NCBI RefSeq assembly: GCF_000721495.1
Contig: NZ_JOHY01000030.1
Span: forward strand, 13,544-77,543
DNA length: 64,000 nt
Direction: 5' to 3'
DNA from: Streptomyces sp. NRRL F-5123
GTDB lineage: Bacteria > Actinomycetota > Actinomycetes > Streptomycetales > Streptomycetaceae
In this document: positions 52,832-63,812 of the stretch, piece by piece
How the letters are laid out: each line of letters starts with the position of its first letter
Position numbering within the stretch: the stretch's first letter is position 1
Position numbers and translations under genes: made by a program
Notes under the pieces: model-generated
What the model saw: only the letters and a program-made list of their open reading frames with translations
What the model was told of the DNA's origin: nothing
Database searches by the model: none

Positions 52832-53045
52832 ATGGGATGCCGCCTGGGACGTGGTCCGCGCAGTGCGGGGTCCTTGGCGACGGGGTAAACGATACCTGAT
52901 GGAGGGGGGTGGTTCGCCACCGGGTTGATCAGGGGATCGGGTCGGTGCGGGGGTGGGCGGGCGGTGGCTAGGCTGGTGGGGGACGGTTCGGGGAACGGGC
53001 CGTCGACGTGATCGCCGATGGAACACATCAAGGAGCCCACTGAAG

Positions 53046-53534
53046 ATGGCCGACTCCAGTTTCGACATCGTCTCGAAGGTCGAGCGGCAGGAGGTCGACA
53101 ACGCCCTCAACCAGGCCGCCAAGGAGATCTCGCAGCGCTACGACTTCAAGAACGTCGGGGCTTCGATCTCGTGGTCGGGCGAGAAGATCCTCATGGAGGC
53201 CAACTCCGAGGAGCGCGTCAAGGCGATCCTGGACGTCTTCGAGACCAAGCTGGTCAAGCGGGGGATCTCGCTCAAGGCGCTGGACGCGGGTGAGCCGCTG
53301 CTGTCCGGCAAGGAGTACAAGATCTTCGCCTCCATCGAGGAGGGGATCTCGCAGGACAACGCCAAGAAGGTCGCGAAGATCATCCGGGACGAGGGTCCCA
53401 AGGGCGTCAAGGCCCAGGTGCAGGGTGACGAGCTGCGGGTCAGCTCGAAGAGCCGGGACGACCTGCAGGCCGTGCAGGCGCTGCTCAAGGGCAAGGACCT
53501 GGACTTCGCGCTGCAGTTCGTGAACTACCGGTAG
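53046..53534 (+). CDS. YajQ-family nucleotide-binding protein (DUF520)
   Basis: 162 residues from the ATG at 53046. Characteristic [37 protein letters not shown] start and two RNA-binding-like alpha-beta repeats. Some members bind c-di-GMP. Directly right of tRNA-Tyr, the same neighbour as beside the S. coelicolor SLP1 site. Confidence 0.95.
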   Translation: MADSSFDIVSKVERQEVDNALNQAAKEISQRYDFKNVGASISWSGEKILMEANSEERVKAILDVFETKLVKRGISLKALDAGEPLLSGKEYKIFASIEEGISQDNAKKVAKIIRDEGPKGVKAQVQGDELRVSSKSRDDLQAVQALLKGKDLDFALQFVNYR

Positions 53535-53546
53535 GCGGTACCGGCC

Positions 53547-53568
53547 GGCGCCGGGCGAGCCCGGCGCC
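53547..53568 (+). terminator. yajQ terminator
   Basis: Perfect 9-bp stem GGCGCCGGG/CCCGGCGCC with CGAG loop, 12 bases after the stop codon and upstream of the convergent peroxiredoxin gene. Confidence 0.75.
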
Positions 53569-53622
53569 CCCCTTCAGGAGCCCGGCACGCCGCGGCACGC
53601 CGGGTACCCGCGGCGCGCCCGG

Positions 53623-54084
53623 CTACTGCGACTGGAGCTCGCGGACGACCTTCAGCGCGTCGTCGATGTGCCCGCCGATGTTCGTCATCGACGAGAACGC
53701 GTGCCGGATGACGCCCTCCTTGTCGATGACGAAGGTGATCCGGCCCGGCAGCAGGCCGAGCGCCGAGGCGCCGTAGAGCTTGCGCACCTCGCGTCCGCGG
53801 TCGGACAGCAGGACGAACGGCAGCTCGTGGCGCCCGGCGAAGCCCTCGTGGGTGGCGACGGAGTCCGAGCTGACGCCGACCACCTCGGCGCCCGCGGCGA
53901 CGAAACTCTCGTAGCTGTCGCGGAAGCTGCACGCCTCGGCGGTGCAGCCGCGCGTGTTGTCCTTGGGGTAGAAGTACAGCACCACGACCTTCTCGCCCAG
54001 GATGCCGCTGAGCGTCACCTGCTTCCCCGACTGATCGGGAAGGGTGAAGTCCGGTGCCTTGTCGCCGACCTGCAGGGTGCCCAT
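53623..54084 (-). CDS. Thiol peroxidase, BCP/PrxQ type
   Basis: 153 residues from the second ATG (54084), chosen because GAGGAG is six bases upstream; the first ATG abuts it directly. The peroxidatic Cys lies in RGCTAEACSFRD near residue 46, with a second Cys five residues later in the same helix (PrxQ pattern). Reduces hydroperoxides using thioredoxin-type electrons. Convergent with yajQ. Confidence 0.93.
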   Translation of the reverse strand: MGTLQVGDKAPDFTLPDQSGKQVTLSGILGEKVVVLYFYPKDNTRGCTAEACSFRDSYESFVAAGAEVVGVSSDSVATHEGFAGRHELPFVLLSDRGREVRKLYGASALGLLPGRITFVIDKEGVIRHAFSSMTNIGGHIDDALKVVRELQSQ

Positions 54085-54153
54085 GGCCATCTCCTCGACG
54101 TCTCGGCCGCGTTGGCCTGTCCGGCGATGGTACGGCGCCGGGCGCCGGGAAGT

Positions 54154-54420
54154 TCAGCCGCCGCACAGCAGTGCGACGAGCAGGGCGCCGGGCCGGGCGC
54201 GTTCGGGGCCGGTCAGGCCCGCGGCGAGCCGGGCGTCCGCGGTGGGAAATGGCCGGATCCACCGGCTGGAGCGCAGCGCGCCCCTCGCCGGTGAGGGCCA
54301 GGACGCGGGAGCGGGGGGCGTCGGGGTCGCGGGTGCGTACGACCTGCCGGCGGCCTCGTCATGGGCAGCCGTCCGACCAGCGCCCGCGGGTCGCACCGCG
54401 GTGACGGCAGCTGACGGGCG
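54154..54420 (-). pseudogene. Decayed MarR-family regulator fragment
   Basis: Three reading frames on the minus strand carry parts of one MarR C-terminal half: DPRALVGRL (wing start), then QVVRTRDPDAPRSRVLALTGEGRAALQPVDPAI in another frame, then ADARLAAGLTGPERARPGALLVALL in a third. At least two frameshifts are needed. No HTH survives upstream. Probably a gene remnant after the peroxiredoxin gene. Confidence 0.75.
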
Positions 54421-54600
54421 CGACCCACTGCGCACCACCGGGCGCCGCCCGCGGAGCCCCGCGCGACCGTCAAAACCAGCCATCCCAGCCGTCACGGACC
54501 GCACCGCTGCGCGCCGCTTCCGTTTCCCTCTGTCAGTGCGCGGCCCGATACTGGACGAAGTGGGCGCATGGAGCCGTACGGACCTGGAAAGGTGCAGGCC

Positions 54601-55005
54601 ATGAGTGTGTTGCGACTCGTTCTGAACGTGATCTGGCTCGTCCTCTGCGGGCTGTGGATGGCGCTTGCCTACGTCGTGGCGGCGCTGATCTGCTTCGTCC
54701 TCATCGTGACGATCCCGTTCGGCATCGCCTCGCTGCGGATAGCGGGCTACGTGCTGTGGCCCTTCGGGCGGACGACGGTGGAGCGGCCGGACGCCGGGGC
54801 GCCGTCCTTCGTCGGGAACGTGATCTGGCTGGTCTTCGCGGGCTGGTGGCTGGCGCTCGGGCACCTGCTCACCAGCATCCCGCTGTTCGTGTCGATCGTC
54901 GGCATCCCGTTCGGCTGGGCGAACCTGAAGCTCATCCCCGTCTCGCTGATGCCGCTGGGCCGCGAGATCGTGCCCTCCGACGAGGGCGCCTTCGCCTACC
55001 GCTGA
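54601..55005 (+). CDS. YccF-domain membrane protein
   Basis: 134 residues from the ATG at 54601. Three membrane helices, with the internal duplication VIWLVLCGLWMALAYVVAAL / VIWLVFAGWWLALGHLL and the PFG motif (TIPFGIASLRIA, GIPFGWANLKL) typical of YccF domains. Function unknown. Confidence 0.9.
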   Translation: MSVLRLVLNVIWLVLCGLWMALAYVVAALICFVLIVTIPFGIASLRIAGYVLWPFGRTTVERPDAGAPSFVGNVIWLVFAGWWLALGHLLTSIPLFVSIVGIPFGWANLKLIPVSLMPLGREIVPSDEGAFAYR

Positions 55006-55047
55006 GCCGTAGGTGCCGTACGTCCGGGGGGAGGGCCCCCGGACGGG

Positions 55048-55905
55048 TCAGCGGCGGCCGGCCATCTCCTCCAACCGGGAGATGCGCTCGGCCATGGGCG
55101 GGTGGGTGGAGAAGAGCTTCGACGCGTCGCCGGGCCGGAAGGGGTTGGCGATCATCATGTGGCTCGCCGTCTCCAGCCGCGGTTCGGGCCGCAGCGGCAG
55201 CTGCTTGGTGCCCGCGTCGAGCTTGCGCAGCGCCGAGGCGAGCGCGAGCGGGTCACCGGTGAGGCGGGCGCCGGACGCGTCGGCCTCGTACTCGCGGGAG
55301 CGGGAGACGGCGAGCTGGATGAGGGACGCGGCGAGCGGGCCGAGGATCATCATGAGCAGCATGCCGAGGATGCCGGGGCCGTCGTCGTCGTCGGAGCGGC
55401 CGACCGGGATCAGCCACGCGAAGTTGACCAGGAACATCACCACGGAGGCGAGCGCGCCCGCGATCGACGAGATGAGGATGTCGCGGTTGTAGACGTGGCT
55501 CAGCTCGTGGCCGATGACGCCGCGCAGCTCGCGCTCGTCGAGGATGCTCATGATGCCGTCCGTGCAGCACACCGCGGCGTTTCGCGGGTTGCGGCCGGTG
55601 GCGAACGCGTTGGGCGCGTCGGTCGGCGAGATGTAGAGCCGCGGCATGGGCTGCCGGGCGGTCGTCGACAGCTCGCGCACGATCCGGTAGAGCGCGGGCG
55701 CCTCGATCTCGCTGACCGGCCGGGCGCGCATCGCGCGCAGCGCCAGCTTGTCGCTGTTCCAGTACGCGTACGCGTTCGTACCGAGGGCGATGACGAGAGC
55801 CACGATGAGCCCGGTGCGGCCGAAGAAGCTGCCGATGACCAGGATGAGTGCGGACAGGCCGCCGAGGAGTACGGCGGTCTTCAACCCGTTGTGCCGGCGG
55901 TGCAC
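55048..55905 (-). CDS. HtpX-type membrane metalloprotease
   Basis: 285 residues from the GTG at 55905, with GGAGGG six bases upstream; an ATG at 55920 is in frame. Two N-terminal and further membrane helices, zinc motif [10 protein letters not shown] near residue 140, downstream Glu in [14 protein letters not shown]. Homologues degrade misfolded membrane proteins. No CpxR-like sites visible. Confidence 0.92.
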   Translation of the reverse strand: MHRRHNGLKTAVLLGGLSALILVIGSFFGRTGLIVALVIALGTNAYAYWNSDKLALRAMRARPVSEIEAPALYRIVRELSTTARQPMPRLYISPTDAPNAFATGRNPRNAAVCCTDGIMSILDERELRGVIGHELSHVYNRDILISSIAGALASVVMFLVNFAWLIPVGRSDDDDGPGILGMLLMMILGPLAASLIQLAVSRSREYEADASGARLTGDPLALASALRKLDAGTKQLPLRPEPRLETASHMMIANPFRPGDASKLFSTHPPMAERISRLEEMAGRR

Positions 55906-56019
55906 GTGCGCCCTCCACATTCTGCGGTGTGTGCCCCGGGGGACCTCCCCCTAAGGAAAACCTCCTGTCCTGCTCAACGCCACCCGGCGGGCGCTAGTTC
56001 CCTTGTGCGTTCCGGGTGC

Positions 56020-57582
56020 TCACAGCAGGCTGCCCTGCGCGAAGCGCAGGACGAGCTGCGGGGCGCCTGACAGCGCGAGGCCCGCGGCCGCGGTGAGCGC
56101 GACCGCGGCGCCCAGCGCGAAGGGCGTACGGACCGCGGTGGCCTCCCCCGCGGCCGCCGGTGCGGGCTCCGGGGCGCGGGCGAAGAGCAGGGCCGTCCAG
56201 CGCAGGTAGTAGACGAGCGCGATGACGACGTTCACGGCCATCACCACCGCGAGCCAGCCGTGCTGCGTCCCGACCGCCGTCGAGAAGACGGCGACCTTCG
56301 CGAACAGCCCGATCACGCCGGGCGGCAGCCCGGCCAGGCACAGCAGGAAGAAGGCGAGCGCGAGGGCCGCGGCGGGCCGGCGTGCGTACAGGGCGCGGTA
56401 GTCGGCGAGCCGGCTGAGCGGCGCGGTGCGCTCGACGAGGGCGACGACGGCGAAGGCGCCGAGGTTGACCACCGCGTACATGAGCGCGTACGCGACCGTG
56501 GTGCCGATCTCGTGCGCCGGACTGTCGGCGGACGCGGCCGCGGCCATCGGCACCAGCAGGTACCCCGCCTGCCCGATCGACGACCAGGCCAGCAGGCGTA
56601 CGGCGCCGCGGGAGGCGTCGGGGCGCTGCCGCAGGGCGCCGACGTTGCCGACGGTCATCGTGAGCGCGGCCAGCACCCCGATCGCCGGGCCCCATGCGTC
56701 CGCGTACGGGCGGAAGGCGACGACCGTGAGCAGGATCAGCCCGGAGAAGCCCGCGGCCTTGCCGACGACCGAGAGGTACGCGGCGATCGGCAGCGGCGCG
56801 CCCGCGTACGTGTCGGGCACCCAGAAGTGGAAGGGGGCGACGGCGAGCTTGAAGGCGAAGCCGACGACGGTGAGGGCCACCCCGACGTGGGCGACGGTGT
56901 AGAGGGCGCGGGCGTCGGTGAGCGGGAGGGTGACGCCCGCCTGGGAGAGGTAGAGGGTGCCGGAGGAGGCGTAGACGAAGCTGACGCCGAGCAGCGCGAC
57001 CGCGGTGGCCGTGACCGAGGTCAGGAAGAACTTGAGCGCGGCCTCGCTGGAGTGCTTGTCGTCGCGGCGCAGGCCGACGAGCGCGAAGGCGGGCAGCGTC
57101 GTCACCTCCAGGGCGACGATGAGGGTGGCCAGGTCGCGGGAGGCGGGGAGCAGCGCGGCGCCGGTGACGGACGACAGCAGCAGGAACCAGTATTCGCCCG
57201 CGGGCATCTCGTCCAGGGTGCTGATCGACAGCAGCGTGGTGAGCAGCGCGCCGCCGAGCACCAGTGCCTGGACGGCCAGGGTGAAGTGGTCGGTGACGTA
57301 GGAGCAGTCTGCGGTGTGCGGGCTCAGGCTCTGTGTCCGGCAGAAGGTCGCGCTGGGGCCGCCGCGCAGCGGGACGAGGGCGAGTCCGGCGGCGAGCAGG
57401 CCCGCCGCGGTGATCCAGCCGAGCAGCACCTTGCGGGCGGGCGGGAGGAAGAGGTCGGCGACCAGGACGGCGACGGCGAGGGCGGCCGGGATGAGGACGG
57501 GGCCGAGCGGGGTCCAGTCGACGTGCTGCGCGAAGCCTGCGGCCTGCGTGAGGGCGGGGGCCGGGACGTGGGCGGGTGCCAT
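56020..57582 (-). CDS. nuoN: NADH-quinone oxidoreductase subunit N
   Basis: 520 residues with ~14 membrane helices of the antiporter type. The conserved Lys in LKFFLTSVTATAVALLGVSF and FKLAVAPFHFWVPDTYAGAP are present. Last gene of the nuo operon; its ATG overlaps the nuoM stop (TGATG). Proton-pumping subunit of complex I. Confidence 0.97.
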   Translation of the reverse strand: MAPAHVPAPALTQAAGFAQHVDWTPLGPVLIPAALAVAVLVADLFLPPARKVLLGWITAAGLLAAGLALVPLRGGPSATFCRTQSLSPHTADCSYVTDHFTLAVQALVLGGALLTTLLSISTLDEMPAGEYWFLLLSSVTGAALLPASRDLATLIVALEVTTLPAFALVGLRRDDKHSSEAALKFFLTSVTATAVALLGVSFVYASSGTLYLSQAGVTLPLTDARALYTVAHVGVALTVVGFAFKLAVAPFHFWVPDTYAGAPLPIAAYLSVVGKAAGFSGLILLTVVAFRPYADAWGPAIGVLAALTMTVGNVGALRQRPDASRGAVRLLAWSSIGQAGYLLVPMAAAASADSPAHEIGTTVAYALMYAVVNLGAFAVVALVERTAPLSRLADYRALYARRPAAALALAFFLLCLAGLPPGVIGLFAKVAVFSTAVGTQHGWLAVVMAVNVVIALVYYLRWTALLFARAPEPAPAAAGEATAVRTPFALGAAVALTAAAGLALSGAPQLVLRFAQGSLL

Positions 57583-59147
57583 CAGTGGCCTCCGAGCAGG
57601 GAGCGTACGGCCGGGTCGGTGAGCCCGAGGAGGGCCGCGGGCCAGAGCCCGGCCAGCACGGTGAGGGCGGCCAGCGGCGTCCAGGCGGCGAACTCGTAGC
57701 CGCGGACGTCGGCGAGGGCGGGGCGCAGCTCGGCGGTCTCCTTGTCGCCCATGCAGACCCGGCGGACGACGGTGAGCAGGTAGGCCGCGGTGAGCAGGGT
57801 GCCGAAGGCGGCGACGGCGGTGAAGACCAGGTACGCGGGGCGGCTGAGGTCGGCGGCGGGCTTGAAGGAGCCGAACATCGCGAGCATCTCGCCCCAGAAG
57901 CCGGCCAGGCCCGGGAGCCCGAGCGAGGCGACGGCGGCGAAGGCGAGCAGGCCGCCCAGGCGCGGGGCGCGGCCGTAGAGGGCGGCGCCGGTGCGGCCGG
58001 CGAGCTGGTCGAGGTCGGAGGTGCCGTAGCGGTCCTTGAGCGCGCCGACGAGGAAGAAGAGCAGGCCGGTGATGAGTCCGTGGGCGATGTTGGCGAAGAG
58101 CGCGCCGTTGACGCCGGTCGGGTTCAGGGAGGCGATGCCGAGGAGCACGAAGCCCATGTGGCCGACGGAGGAGTAGGCGATGAGGCGCTTGAGGTCGCCG
58201 CCGTTGCCCTGGCGGGCGAGCTGGAGGCAGGCGAGCGAGCCGTAGACGATGCCGACGACCGCGAAGGCGGCCAGGTAGGGGGCGAACGTCTGTATGCCGC
58301 CCGGCGTGTCGGGCAGCACGATGCGGACGAGGCCGTACGTGCCCATCTTGAGCAGCACGCCCGCGAGCAGCACCGAGCCGACGGTGGGGGCGGCGGTGTG
58401 GGCGTCCGGGAGCCAGCTGTGCAGGGGCCACATCGGGGCCTTGATCGCGAGGCCGACGCCGATCGCGAGAACGGCGATGACCTGCGTGGAGTGACCGAGC
58501 TGTGACCCGTTGTCAGTGGCGAGTGCCACCATGTCGAATGTGCCCGCTTTGATCCCGATCAGGAGCAGGCCGAGCAGCATGATCACGGAGCCGAGGAGTG
58601 TGTAGACGATGAAGCGCAGGGCCGAGCGTTCGCGGTCGCCGCCTCCCCAGCGGGCGATCAGGAAGTACATCGGGACGAGGACCGTCTCGAAGGCCAGGAA
58701 GAAGAGCATCAGGTCGAGGACGGCGAAGGTGGCCAGCGTGCCCGTCTCCAGCAGGAGCAGCAGGGCGACGAAGGATTTCGCCGAGCCGCCGGCCGGCAGG
58801 TGGAAGTACGAGTAGAGCGCGCACAGGAAGGTCAGCAGCGCGGTCAGGACGAGAAGGGGGAGCGAGATGCCGTCGACACCGAGGTGGAAGTGGATCCGCA
58901 GCGCGGGGATCCAGCTGACGTCCGTGCTCGCCTGCATCTTCGCGGGGTGGTCGTGGTCGAAGCCGGCCGCGAGGACGATCGCGAGGATCAGGACGGCGCC
59001 GGTGACGGTGACGCCGTGGCGCAGGACGGCCTGGTCGGGGCCGCGGCCTTTCAGGCCGGGGGGCGGCGGGAGCAGGGCGCCGGCCGCGCCGAGCAGCGGG
59101 AGGGCCACGAGCGCCACGAGGACGTACTGGAGGGCGGTGTCGTTCAC
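57582..59147 (-). CDS. nuoM: NADH-quinone oxidoreductase subunit M
   Basis: 521 residues, GTG start, multiple membrane helices. FEAVLVPMYFLIARWGG-type segment (FETVLVPMYFLIARWGGGD) with the key Glu and the KAPMWPLHSWLPDAHTAAPTVGSVLLAG motif are intact. Ends in the nuoN start. Confidence 0.97.
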   Translation of the reverse strand: MNDTALQYVLVALVALPLLGAAGALLPPPPGLKGRGPDQAVLRHGVTVTGAVLILAIVLAAGFDHDHPAKMQASTDVSWIPALRIHFHLGVDGISLPLLVLTALLTFLCALYSYFHLPAGGSAKSFVALLLLLETGTLATFAVLDLMLFFLAFETVLVPMYFLIARWGGGDRERSALRFIVYTLLGSVIMLLGLLLIGIKAGTFDMVALATDNGSQLGHSTQVIAVLAIGVGLAIKAPMWPLHSWLPDAHTAAPTVGSVLLAGVLLKMGTYGLVRIVLPDTPGGIQTFAPYLAAFAVVGIVYGSLACLQLARQGNGGDLKRLIAYSSVGHMGFVLLGIASLNPTGVNGALFANIAHGLITGLLFFLVGALKDRYGTSDLDQLAGRTGAALYGRAPRLGGLLAFAAVASLGLPGLAGFWGEMLAMFGSFKPAADLSRPAYLVFTAVAAFGTLLTAAYLLTVVRRVCMGDKETAELRPALADVRGYEFAAWTPLAALTVLAGLWPAALLGLTDPAVRSLLGGH

Positions 59148-59156
59148 GGGTTTCTC

Positions 59157-61190
59157 TCAGCCTCCGACGGCGACGAGGACGGCGAGCACCACGGCACCGG
59201 CCAGCAGCGCGCTGAGGTAGGTCTGGACGTTCCCGCTCTGGGCCTTGCGCACGGCCGCCCCGAGCAGCCCCGGGGTGCCGCCCGCGCCGCGGACGTAGGT
59301 CTCGACGACCTGCCGGTCGAGGAAGCGGACGAGCGAGGCGGCGGCCAGGACGGGGCGGACGAACAGCGCGCTGTAGACGGCGTCCAGCCGGAAGCCGTGC
59401 GCGGCGAGCGGGTGCAGCGGGCCGAGCAGCTTGCGGCCGGGGTCGGCGGGGTCGTCGGCGGCGGCGATGTCGCCGTAGATCTCCTCGTGCGTCGCGATCG
59501 CCTCGGCCTCGACGAGCGCGGGCTCGTCGTCGGGGTCGGCGGTGACGACGGCTCCGGCGGGTACGGCCCGGCGGGTCGCGGCCGCGCGGGACCAGACGGC
59601 GTAGACGACGGCGACCCCGGCGAGGGCCAGGAGGGTGCCGAGGAGGGAGGTGAGCAGGGTCGGGCCGAGCGGGGCGCCGCCGAACCAGTCGGGCAGCTCG
59701 CGGTAGGCCAGGCCGCCGAAGGCGACGGTGGGGACGGCCAGCACCCACAGCACGCCGGTCATGACGGCGGGCACCCCGGCCCGGCCGGCCGCGGGCGCGG
59801 ATACCGCGGGGTCGTCTCCGCGCTGGTCACGTCCCCTCCGCGCAAGCGGAGGTGTCCCGGCCAGCAGGAAGAGCCGAGTGGCGTAGGCGGCGGTGAGCAG
59901 CGCGGTGACGAGCCCGGCGACGAGGACGGTCCAGCCCACGGCGGAGGGCACGTGGGCCACCCGCCCTTCCGAGGCGTGCTCGGCGGCGCGCAGCACCGAC
60001 TCCTTGGAGAAGAAGCCGGACAACGGCGGTAGCGCCGCCAACGCCGCCAGGCCGATACCCATCGTCCACCGCACGTCGGGTGCGCGCCGGGTCAGGTCGT
60101 CCATGCGGGACATCGCCGCCAGCGAGTTGGTACCGGAGATCTGGATGAGCGCGCCCGCGGCCAGGAAGAGCAGCGCCTTGAAGGCGCCGTGGGACAGGAG
60201 GTGGAAGACGGCGGCGTCGCGGTCGCCGACGGCCAGTGCGCCGGCCATGTAGCCGAGCTGGCCGATCGTGGAGTAGGCGAGCACGCGCTTGATGTCGTCC
60301 TGCGCGAGGGCGGCGAGCGCGGAGCCGGCCATCGTCACGGCGGCCATCACGGCGAGGACGGCGAGCGCGGCGGCGGACGCGGTGAAGACCGGCAGCAGCC
60401 GGGCCACCAGGTAGATGCCCGCGGCGACCATCGTGGCGGCGTGGATGAGCGCCGAGACGGGGGTCGGGCCGGCCATCGCGTCGGGCAGCCAGGTGTGCAG
60501 CGGGAATTGCGCGGACTTGCCGGCGACCCCGGCGAGCAGCAGCAGCGCGATCACGGTCGGGTGGTGGAGCTGCCCGTGCGCGGTCGCGTCGAGGATGCCG
60601 GTGATCCGGAAGGTGTGCGCGTCGGCGGCGAGCGCGAACACCCCGAGGAGGAAGGGGACGTCCCCGAGCTTGGTGACGAGGAAGGCCTTGAGCGAGGCGG
60701 CGCGCGCGGCCTCGGTCTCCCAGTAGTGCCCGACCAGGAAGTAGGAGCAGATGCCCATGACCTCCCAGCCGACGAGCAGCACCATCAGGTCGCCGGTGTA
60801 GACGACCAGCAGCATCGCCGCGGTGAAGAGCGAGACGAGCGCGGCGTACGACGGGTAGCGCGCGTCGTGCCGCATATAGGAGACGGAGTAGAGCTGCACA
60901 CAGGTGGCGACCAGGCCGACGAGGACGGCGATCAGCACCGAGAAGCCGTCCAGGTGCAGGGCGAGGTCGATCGGCACCGAGCCGGTGACGGTCAGCCGGT
61001 GGGAGGCGTCGGTGGGCGCGCCGGTGCCCTGCCGGGCGGCGGTGACGGCGGCGAGCACGAAGGCGGCCGCGGTGGGCAGGACGGCGAGCGGCCGGACGAA
61101 GCCGGGTGCGCGCCGGCCGAGCAGCAGTCCGGCGGCCGCGCCCAGGAAGGGCAGCAGGGGGACGAGCGCGGCGATGGCGGTCAGGGTCAC
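59157..61190 (-). CDS. nuoL: NADH-quinone oxidoreductase subunit L
   Basis: 677 residues from the GTG at 61190, which overlaps the nuoK stop (GTGA). Conserved [17 protein letters not shown] near residue 130, [31 protein letters not shown] near residue 230 and [18 protein letters not shown] near residue 330. Carries the long C-terminal lateral helix region. A longer open frame upstream belongs to nuoK sequence. Confidence 0.97.
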   Translation of the reverse strand: MTLTAIAALVPLLPFLGAAAGLLLGRRAPGFVRPLAVLPTAAAFVLAAVTAARQGTGAPTDASHRLTVTGSVPIDLALHLDGFSVLIAVLVGLVATCVQLYSVSYMRHDARYPSYAALVSLFTAAMLLVVYTGDLMVLLVGWEVMGICSYFLVGHYWETEAARAASLKAFLVTKLGDVPFLLGVFALAADAHTFRITGILDATAHGQLHHPTVIALLLLAGVAGKSAQFPLHTWLPDAMAGPTPVSALIHAATMVAAGIYLVARLLPVFTASAAALAVLAVMAAVTMAGSALAALAQDDIKRVLAYSTIGQLGYMAGALAVGDRDAAVFHLLSHGAFKALLFLAAGALIQISGTNSLAAMSRMDDLTRRAPDVRWTMGIGLAALAALPPLSGFFSKESVLRAAEHASEGRVAHVPSAVGWTVLVAGLVTALLTAAYATRLFLLAGTPPLARRGRDQRGDDPAVSAPAAGRAGVPAVMTGVLWVLAVPTVAFGGLAYRELPDWFGGAPLGPTLLTSLLGTLLALAGVAVVYAVWSRAAATRRAVPAGAVVTADPDDEPALVEAEAIATHEEIYGDIAAADDPADPGRKLLGPLHPLAAHGFRLDAVYSALFVRPVLAAASLVRFLDRQVVETYVRGAGGTPGLLGAAVRKAQSGNVQTYLSALLAGAVVLAVLVAVGG

Positions 61191-61588
61191 GCGGTGGCCT
61201 CTGCCTTCCCGTCGCCGGCGGTGGCACCCGCGGGCGACGTGTCCGGCGGCTGGGGTCCGGCGCCGGGGCCGCCCTGCGGCGGGGGTTCGGCGAGGGCGGT
61301 GAGCCGGTCGATGTCGGAGGTGCCGCGGTGCCGGAAGACCAGCAGCACGATGGCCAGGCCCAGGCCGATCTCGGCGGCGGCGATGGTGATGGTGAAGAGG
61401 GTGAGCGCCTGGCCGGAGTGCAGCGCGTCGCCGAGCCAGGCGTCGAAGGCGACGAGGTTGAGGTTGACGGCGTTGAGCATGAGCTCGACGGACATCAGGA
61501 CGAGGATCGCGTTGCGCCGGGCGAGCACCCCGTACAGACCGACACAGAAGAGGAGGACGGCGAGGACGGCGGGGTAGGCGACGTGCAT
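61187..61588 (-). CDS. nuoK: NADH-quinone oxidoreductase subunit K
   Basis: 133 residues from the ATG at 61588. Three helices with the conserved Glu in [15 protein letters not shown] and the second Glu in [16 protein letters not shown]; a Pro/Gly-rich C-terminal extension is typical of actinobacteria. Start overlaps the nuoJ stop (TGATG) and its stop overlaps nuoL. Confidence 0.96.
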   Translation of the reverse strand: MHVAYPAVLAVLLFCVGLYGVLARRNAILVLMSVELMLNAVNLNLVAFDAWLGDALHSGQALTLFTITIAAAEIGLGLAIVLLVFRHRGTSDIDRLTALAEPPPQGGPGAGPQPPDTSPAGATAGDGKAEATA

Positions 61589-62268
61589 CAGCGCTGCTCC
61601 TCGGGCTGGGGCGCGGCCTTGCCCGCGGGAGCCGCCTGGCCGGGGATCGCGCCGGGGGCGGGCGGGGCCGCCTTGCCGCGGCGGGACAGCACGATCGCAC
61701 CGACCAGCGCGGCCAGCAGCAGCACCGACAGGGCCTCGAAGGGCAGCACCCAGTAGCGGAAGAGGCTCTCGCCGGTGAGTCGGGTGGAGCCCTTGGTGAT
61801 CTTGACGGTGACGGGCTCGCCCTCGGTGTCCGTGCCCTGCTGGGCGTGCGGGGTGATCCAGCTGCTGCGGAAGCCGTCCAGCACCACCCACACCAGGGTG
61901 GCGGCGGAGGCGAGCGCGACGCCGAGGGCGACGAGCCGGTTCTCGGAGTCCGCGTCGGGCGAGCGGCCGATCGGCGCCTTGGTGAGCATCAGGCCGAAGA
62001 GCAGGAGGACGACGACGGAGCCGACGTAGATGAGGACCTGCACCCAGGCGATGAACTCCGCGGTGAGCAGCAGGTACTCGACGGCCGTGCCGCCGAGGGC
62101 GACGACCAGCCACAGCGCGGCGTGCACGAGCTGCCGGGTGGTGACGGTCAGCACGGCCGCGCCCAGGGTGGCCAGGCCCACCAGGACGAAGGTGATCTCG
62201 ATGCCGGTCGGGGAGAGGAAGCCGGGGTGGGACGCGGCGGCGGCACGGTAGACGTAGGAGTGGTTCAC
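61588..62268 (-). CDS. nuoJ: NADH-quinone oxidoreductase subunit J
   Basis: 226 residues, GTG start at 62268 overlapping the nuoI stop (GTGA). Five membrane helices, including [22 protein letters not shown] and [20 protein letters not shown]; longer C-terminal tail (Pro/Ala/Gln-rich) than in E. coli. Confidence 0.96.
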   Translation of the reverse strand: MNHSYVYRAAAASHPGFLSPTGIEITFVLVGLATLGAAVLTVTTRQLVHAALWLVVALGGTAVEYLLLTAEFIAWVQVLIYVGSVVVLLLFGLMLTKAPIGRSPDADSENRLVALGVALASAATLVWVVLDGFRSSWITPHAQQGTDTEGEPVTVKITKGSTRLTGESLFRYWVLPFEALSVLLLAALVGAIVLSRRGKAAPPAPGAIPGQAAPAGKAAPQPEEQR

Positions 62269-62846
62269 GCGGGGCCGTCCCCGGGGGCGGCCCCGCCGGT
62301 GCCGCCGGTGTCACGCGCGGCCGCGGCCTTCTCGGCGGCCTTGCGGGCGGCGCCGATCTCCTTCGGCTCCTCGGCCGCGGGGTCGAGCGCGGGCGGCTCG
62401 GGCACCGTCCACATCCACGCGCGCAGCTTGTCGCGTTCGTGGGTGAGGTCCCGGATGTCGGTTTCCGCGTATTCGAACTCCGGTGACCAGAACAGCGCGT
62501 CGAAGGGGCACACCTCGATACAGATACCGCAGTACATGCACAGGGAGAAGTCGATCGCGAAACGGTCCAGGACGTTCCGGCTGCGCTCGCGCCCGCCGGG
62601 GGCGGCCGGCGGCGCGGTCTCCTTGTGCGAGTCGATGTAGATGCACCAGTCCGGGCACTCGCGCGCGCACAGCATGCACACCGTGCAGTTCTCCTCGAAC
62701 AGCGCGATGACGCCGCGGCTGCGCGGCGGCAGGTCGGGCAGCGCGTCGGGGTACTGGGCGGTGACGGTGCGCCGGGTCAGGGTGCGCAGGGTGACGGCCA
62801 GCCCCTTGGCGAGGCCGGATCCGGGGATACGGGACGCGGGCGCCAT
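62265..62846 (-). CDS. nuoI: NADH-quinone oxidoreductase subunit I
   Basis: 193 residues. Two [4Fe-4S] motifs, [12 protein letters not shown] and [12 protein letters not shown], near residues 55 and 105, hold clusters N6a/N6b. The Ala/Glu-rich C-terminus is an extension. Stop overlaps the nuoJ start. Confidence 0.97.
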   Translation of the reverse strand: MAPASRIPGSGLAKGLAVTLRTLTRRTVTAQYPDALPDLPPRSRGVIALFEENCTVCMLCARECPDWCIYIDSHKETAPPAAPGGRERSRNVLDRFAIDFSLCMYCGICIEVCPFDALFWSPEFEYAETDIRDLTHERDKLRAWMWTVPEPPALDPAAEEPKEIGAARKAAEKAAAARDTGGTGGAAPGDGPA

Positions 62847-62849
62847 GGC

Positions 62850-63812
62850 TTACGCGGTCACCACCTTCACGACGCCGGTGAGGGCGATCTGGGCGAGGGC
62901 GAGCGGGATGAGCACGGTCCACGCGAGCTTCTGCAGCTGGTCCTCGCGCAGCCGCGGGTAGCTGACCCGCAGCCAGATGACGACGAAGGACAGCAGCGCG
63001 GTCTTGAGCAGCGTCCACACCCAGCCGATGCCGTCCGGGCCCGGGCCGTGCCAGCCGCCGAGGAAGAGCACCGTGGTCAGGGCGCACAGCACCACGATCC
63101 CGGCGTATTCGGCGAGCAGGAACAGCGCGAAGCGCAGGCCGGTGTATTCGGTGTAGGCGCCGAAGATGATCTCGGAGTCGGCGACGGGCATGTCGAACGG
63201 CGGGCGCTGCAGCTCGGCCAGGCCCGCGGTGAAGAAGACGACGCCGCCGACCAGTTGCCAGGGCGTCCACCACCAGTGGTAGCCGTCCAGGATCGCGGGC
63301 AGCGAGAGGGTGCCGGCCGCCATCGCCACGGAGGCGGCGGCCAGCAGCATCGGCAGCTCGTACGCCAGCAGCTGGGCGGCCGTGCGCAGGCCGCCGAGCA
63401 GCGAGAACTTGTTGGCCGACGCCCAGCCCGCCATGAGCGAGCCGAGCACCCCGACGCCCATCACGGCCAGGACGAAGATCAGCCCGGCGTCCACCGCCTC
63501 GCCGACGAAGCCGTTGGGGCCCACCGGGACGGCGATCAGGACCAGCAGGTACGGCAGCAGCGCCACCGCGGGCGCGAGCTGGAAGACCCGGCGGTCGGCG
63601 TCGGCCGGGACGATGTCCTCCTTCTGGGCGAATTTCACGCCGTCCGCGACGAGCTGCGCCCAGCCGTGGAAGCCGCCCGCGTACATCGGGCCGAGCCGGC
63701 CCTGCATGTGCGCCATGACCTTGTGCTCGGTCTGCCCGACCAGCAGCGGGAAGACCAGGAAGACGACGAGGACGGCGACGAGGCGCAGGACGACGTCGAG
63801 CGGGTCGCTCAT
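62850..63812 (-). CDS. nuoH: NADH-quinone oxidoreductase subunit H
   Basis: 320 residues with ~8 membrane helices. Quinone-site segments EHKVMAHMQGRLGP and PFDMPVADSEIIFGAYTEYTG are intact. ATG at 63812 overlaps the stop of the upstream gene (ATGA). Confidence 0.97.
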   Translation of the reverse strand: MSDPLDVVLRLVAVLVVFLVFPLLVGQTEHKVMAHMQGRLGPMYAGGFHGWAQLVADGVKFAQKEDIVPADADRRVFQLAPAVALLPYLLVLIAVPVGPNGFVGEAVDAGLIFVLAVMGVGVLGSLMAGWASANKFSLLGGLRTAAQLLAYELPMLLAAASVAMAAGTLSLPAILDGYHWWWTPWQLVGGVVFFTAGLAELQRPPFDMPVADSEIIFGAYTEYTGLRFALFLLAEYAGIVVLCALTTVLFLGGWHGPGPDGIGWVWTLLKTALLSFVVIWLRVSYPRLREDQLQKLAWTVLIPLALAQIALTGVVKVVTA

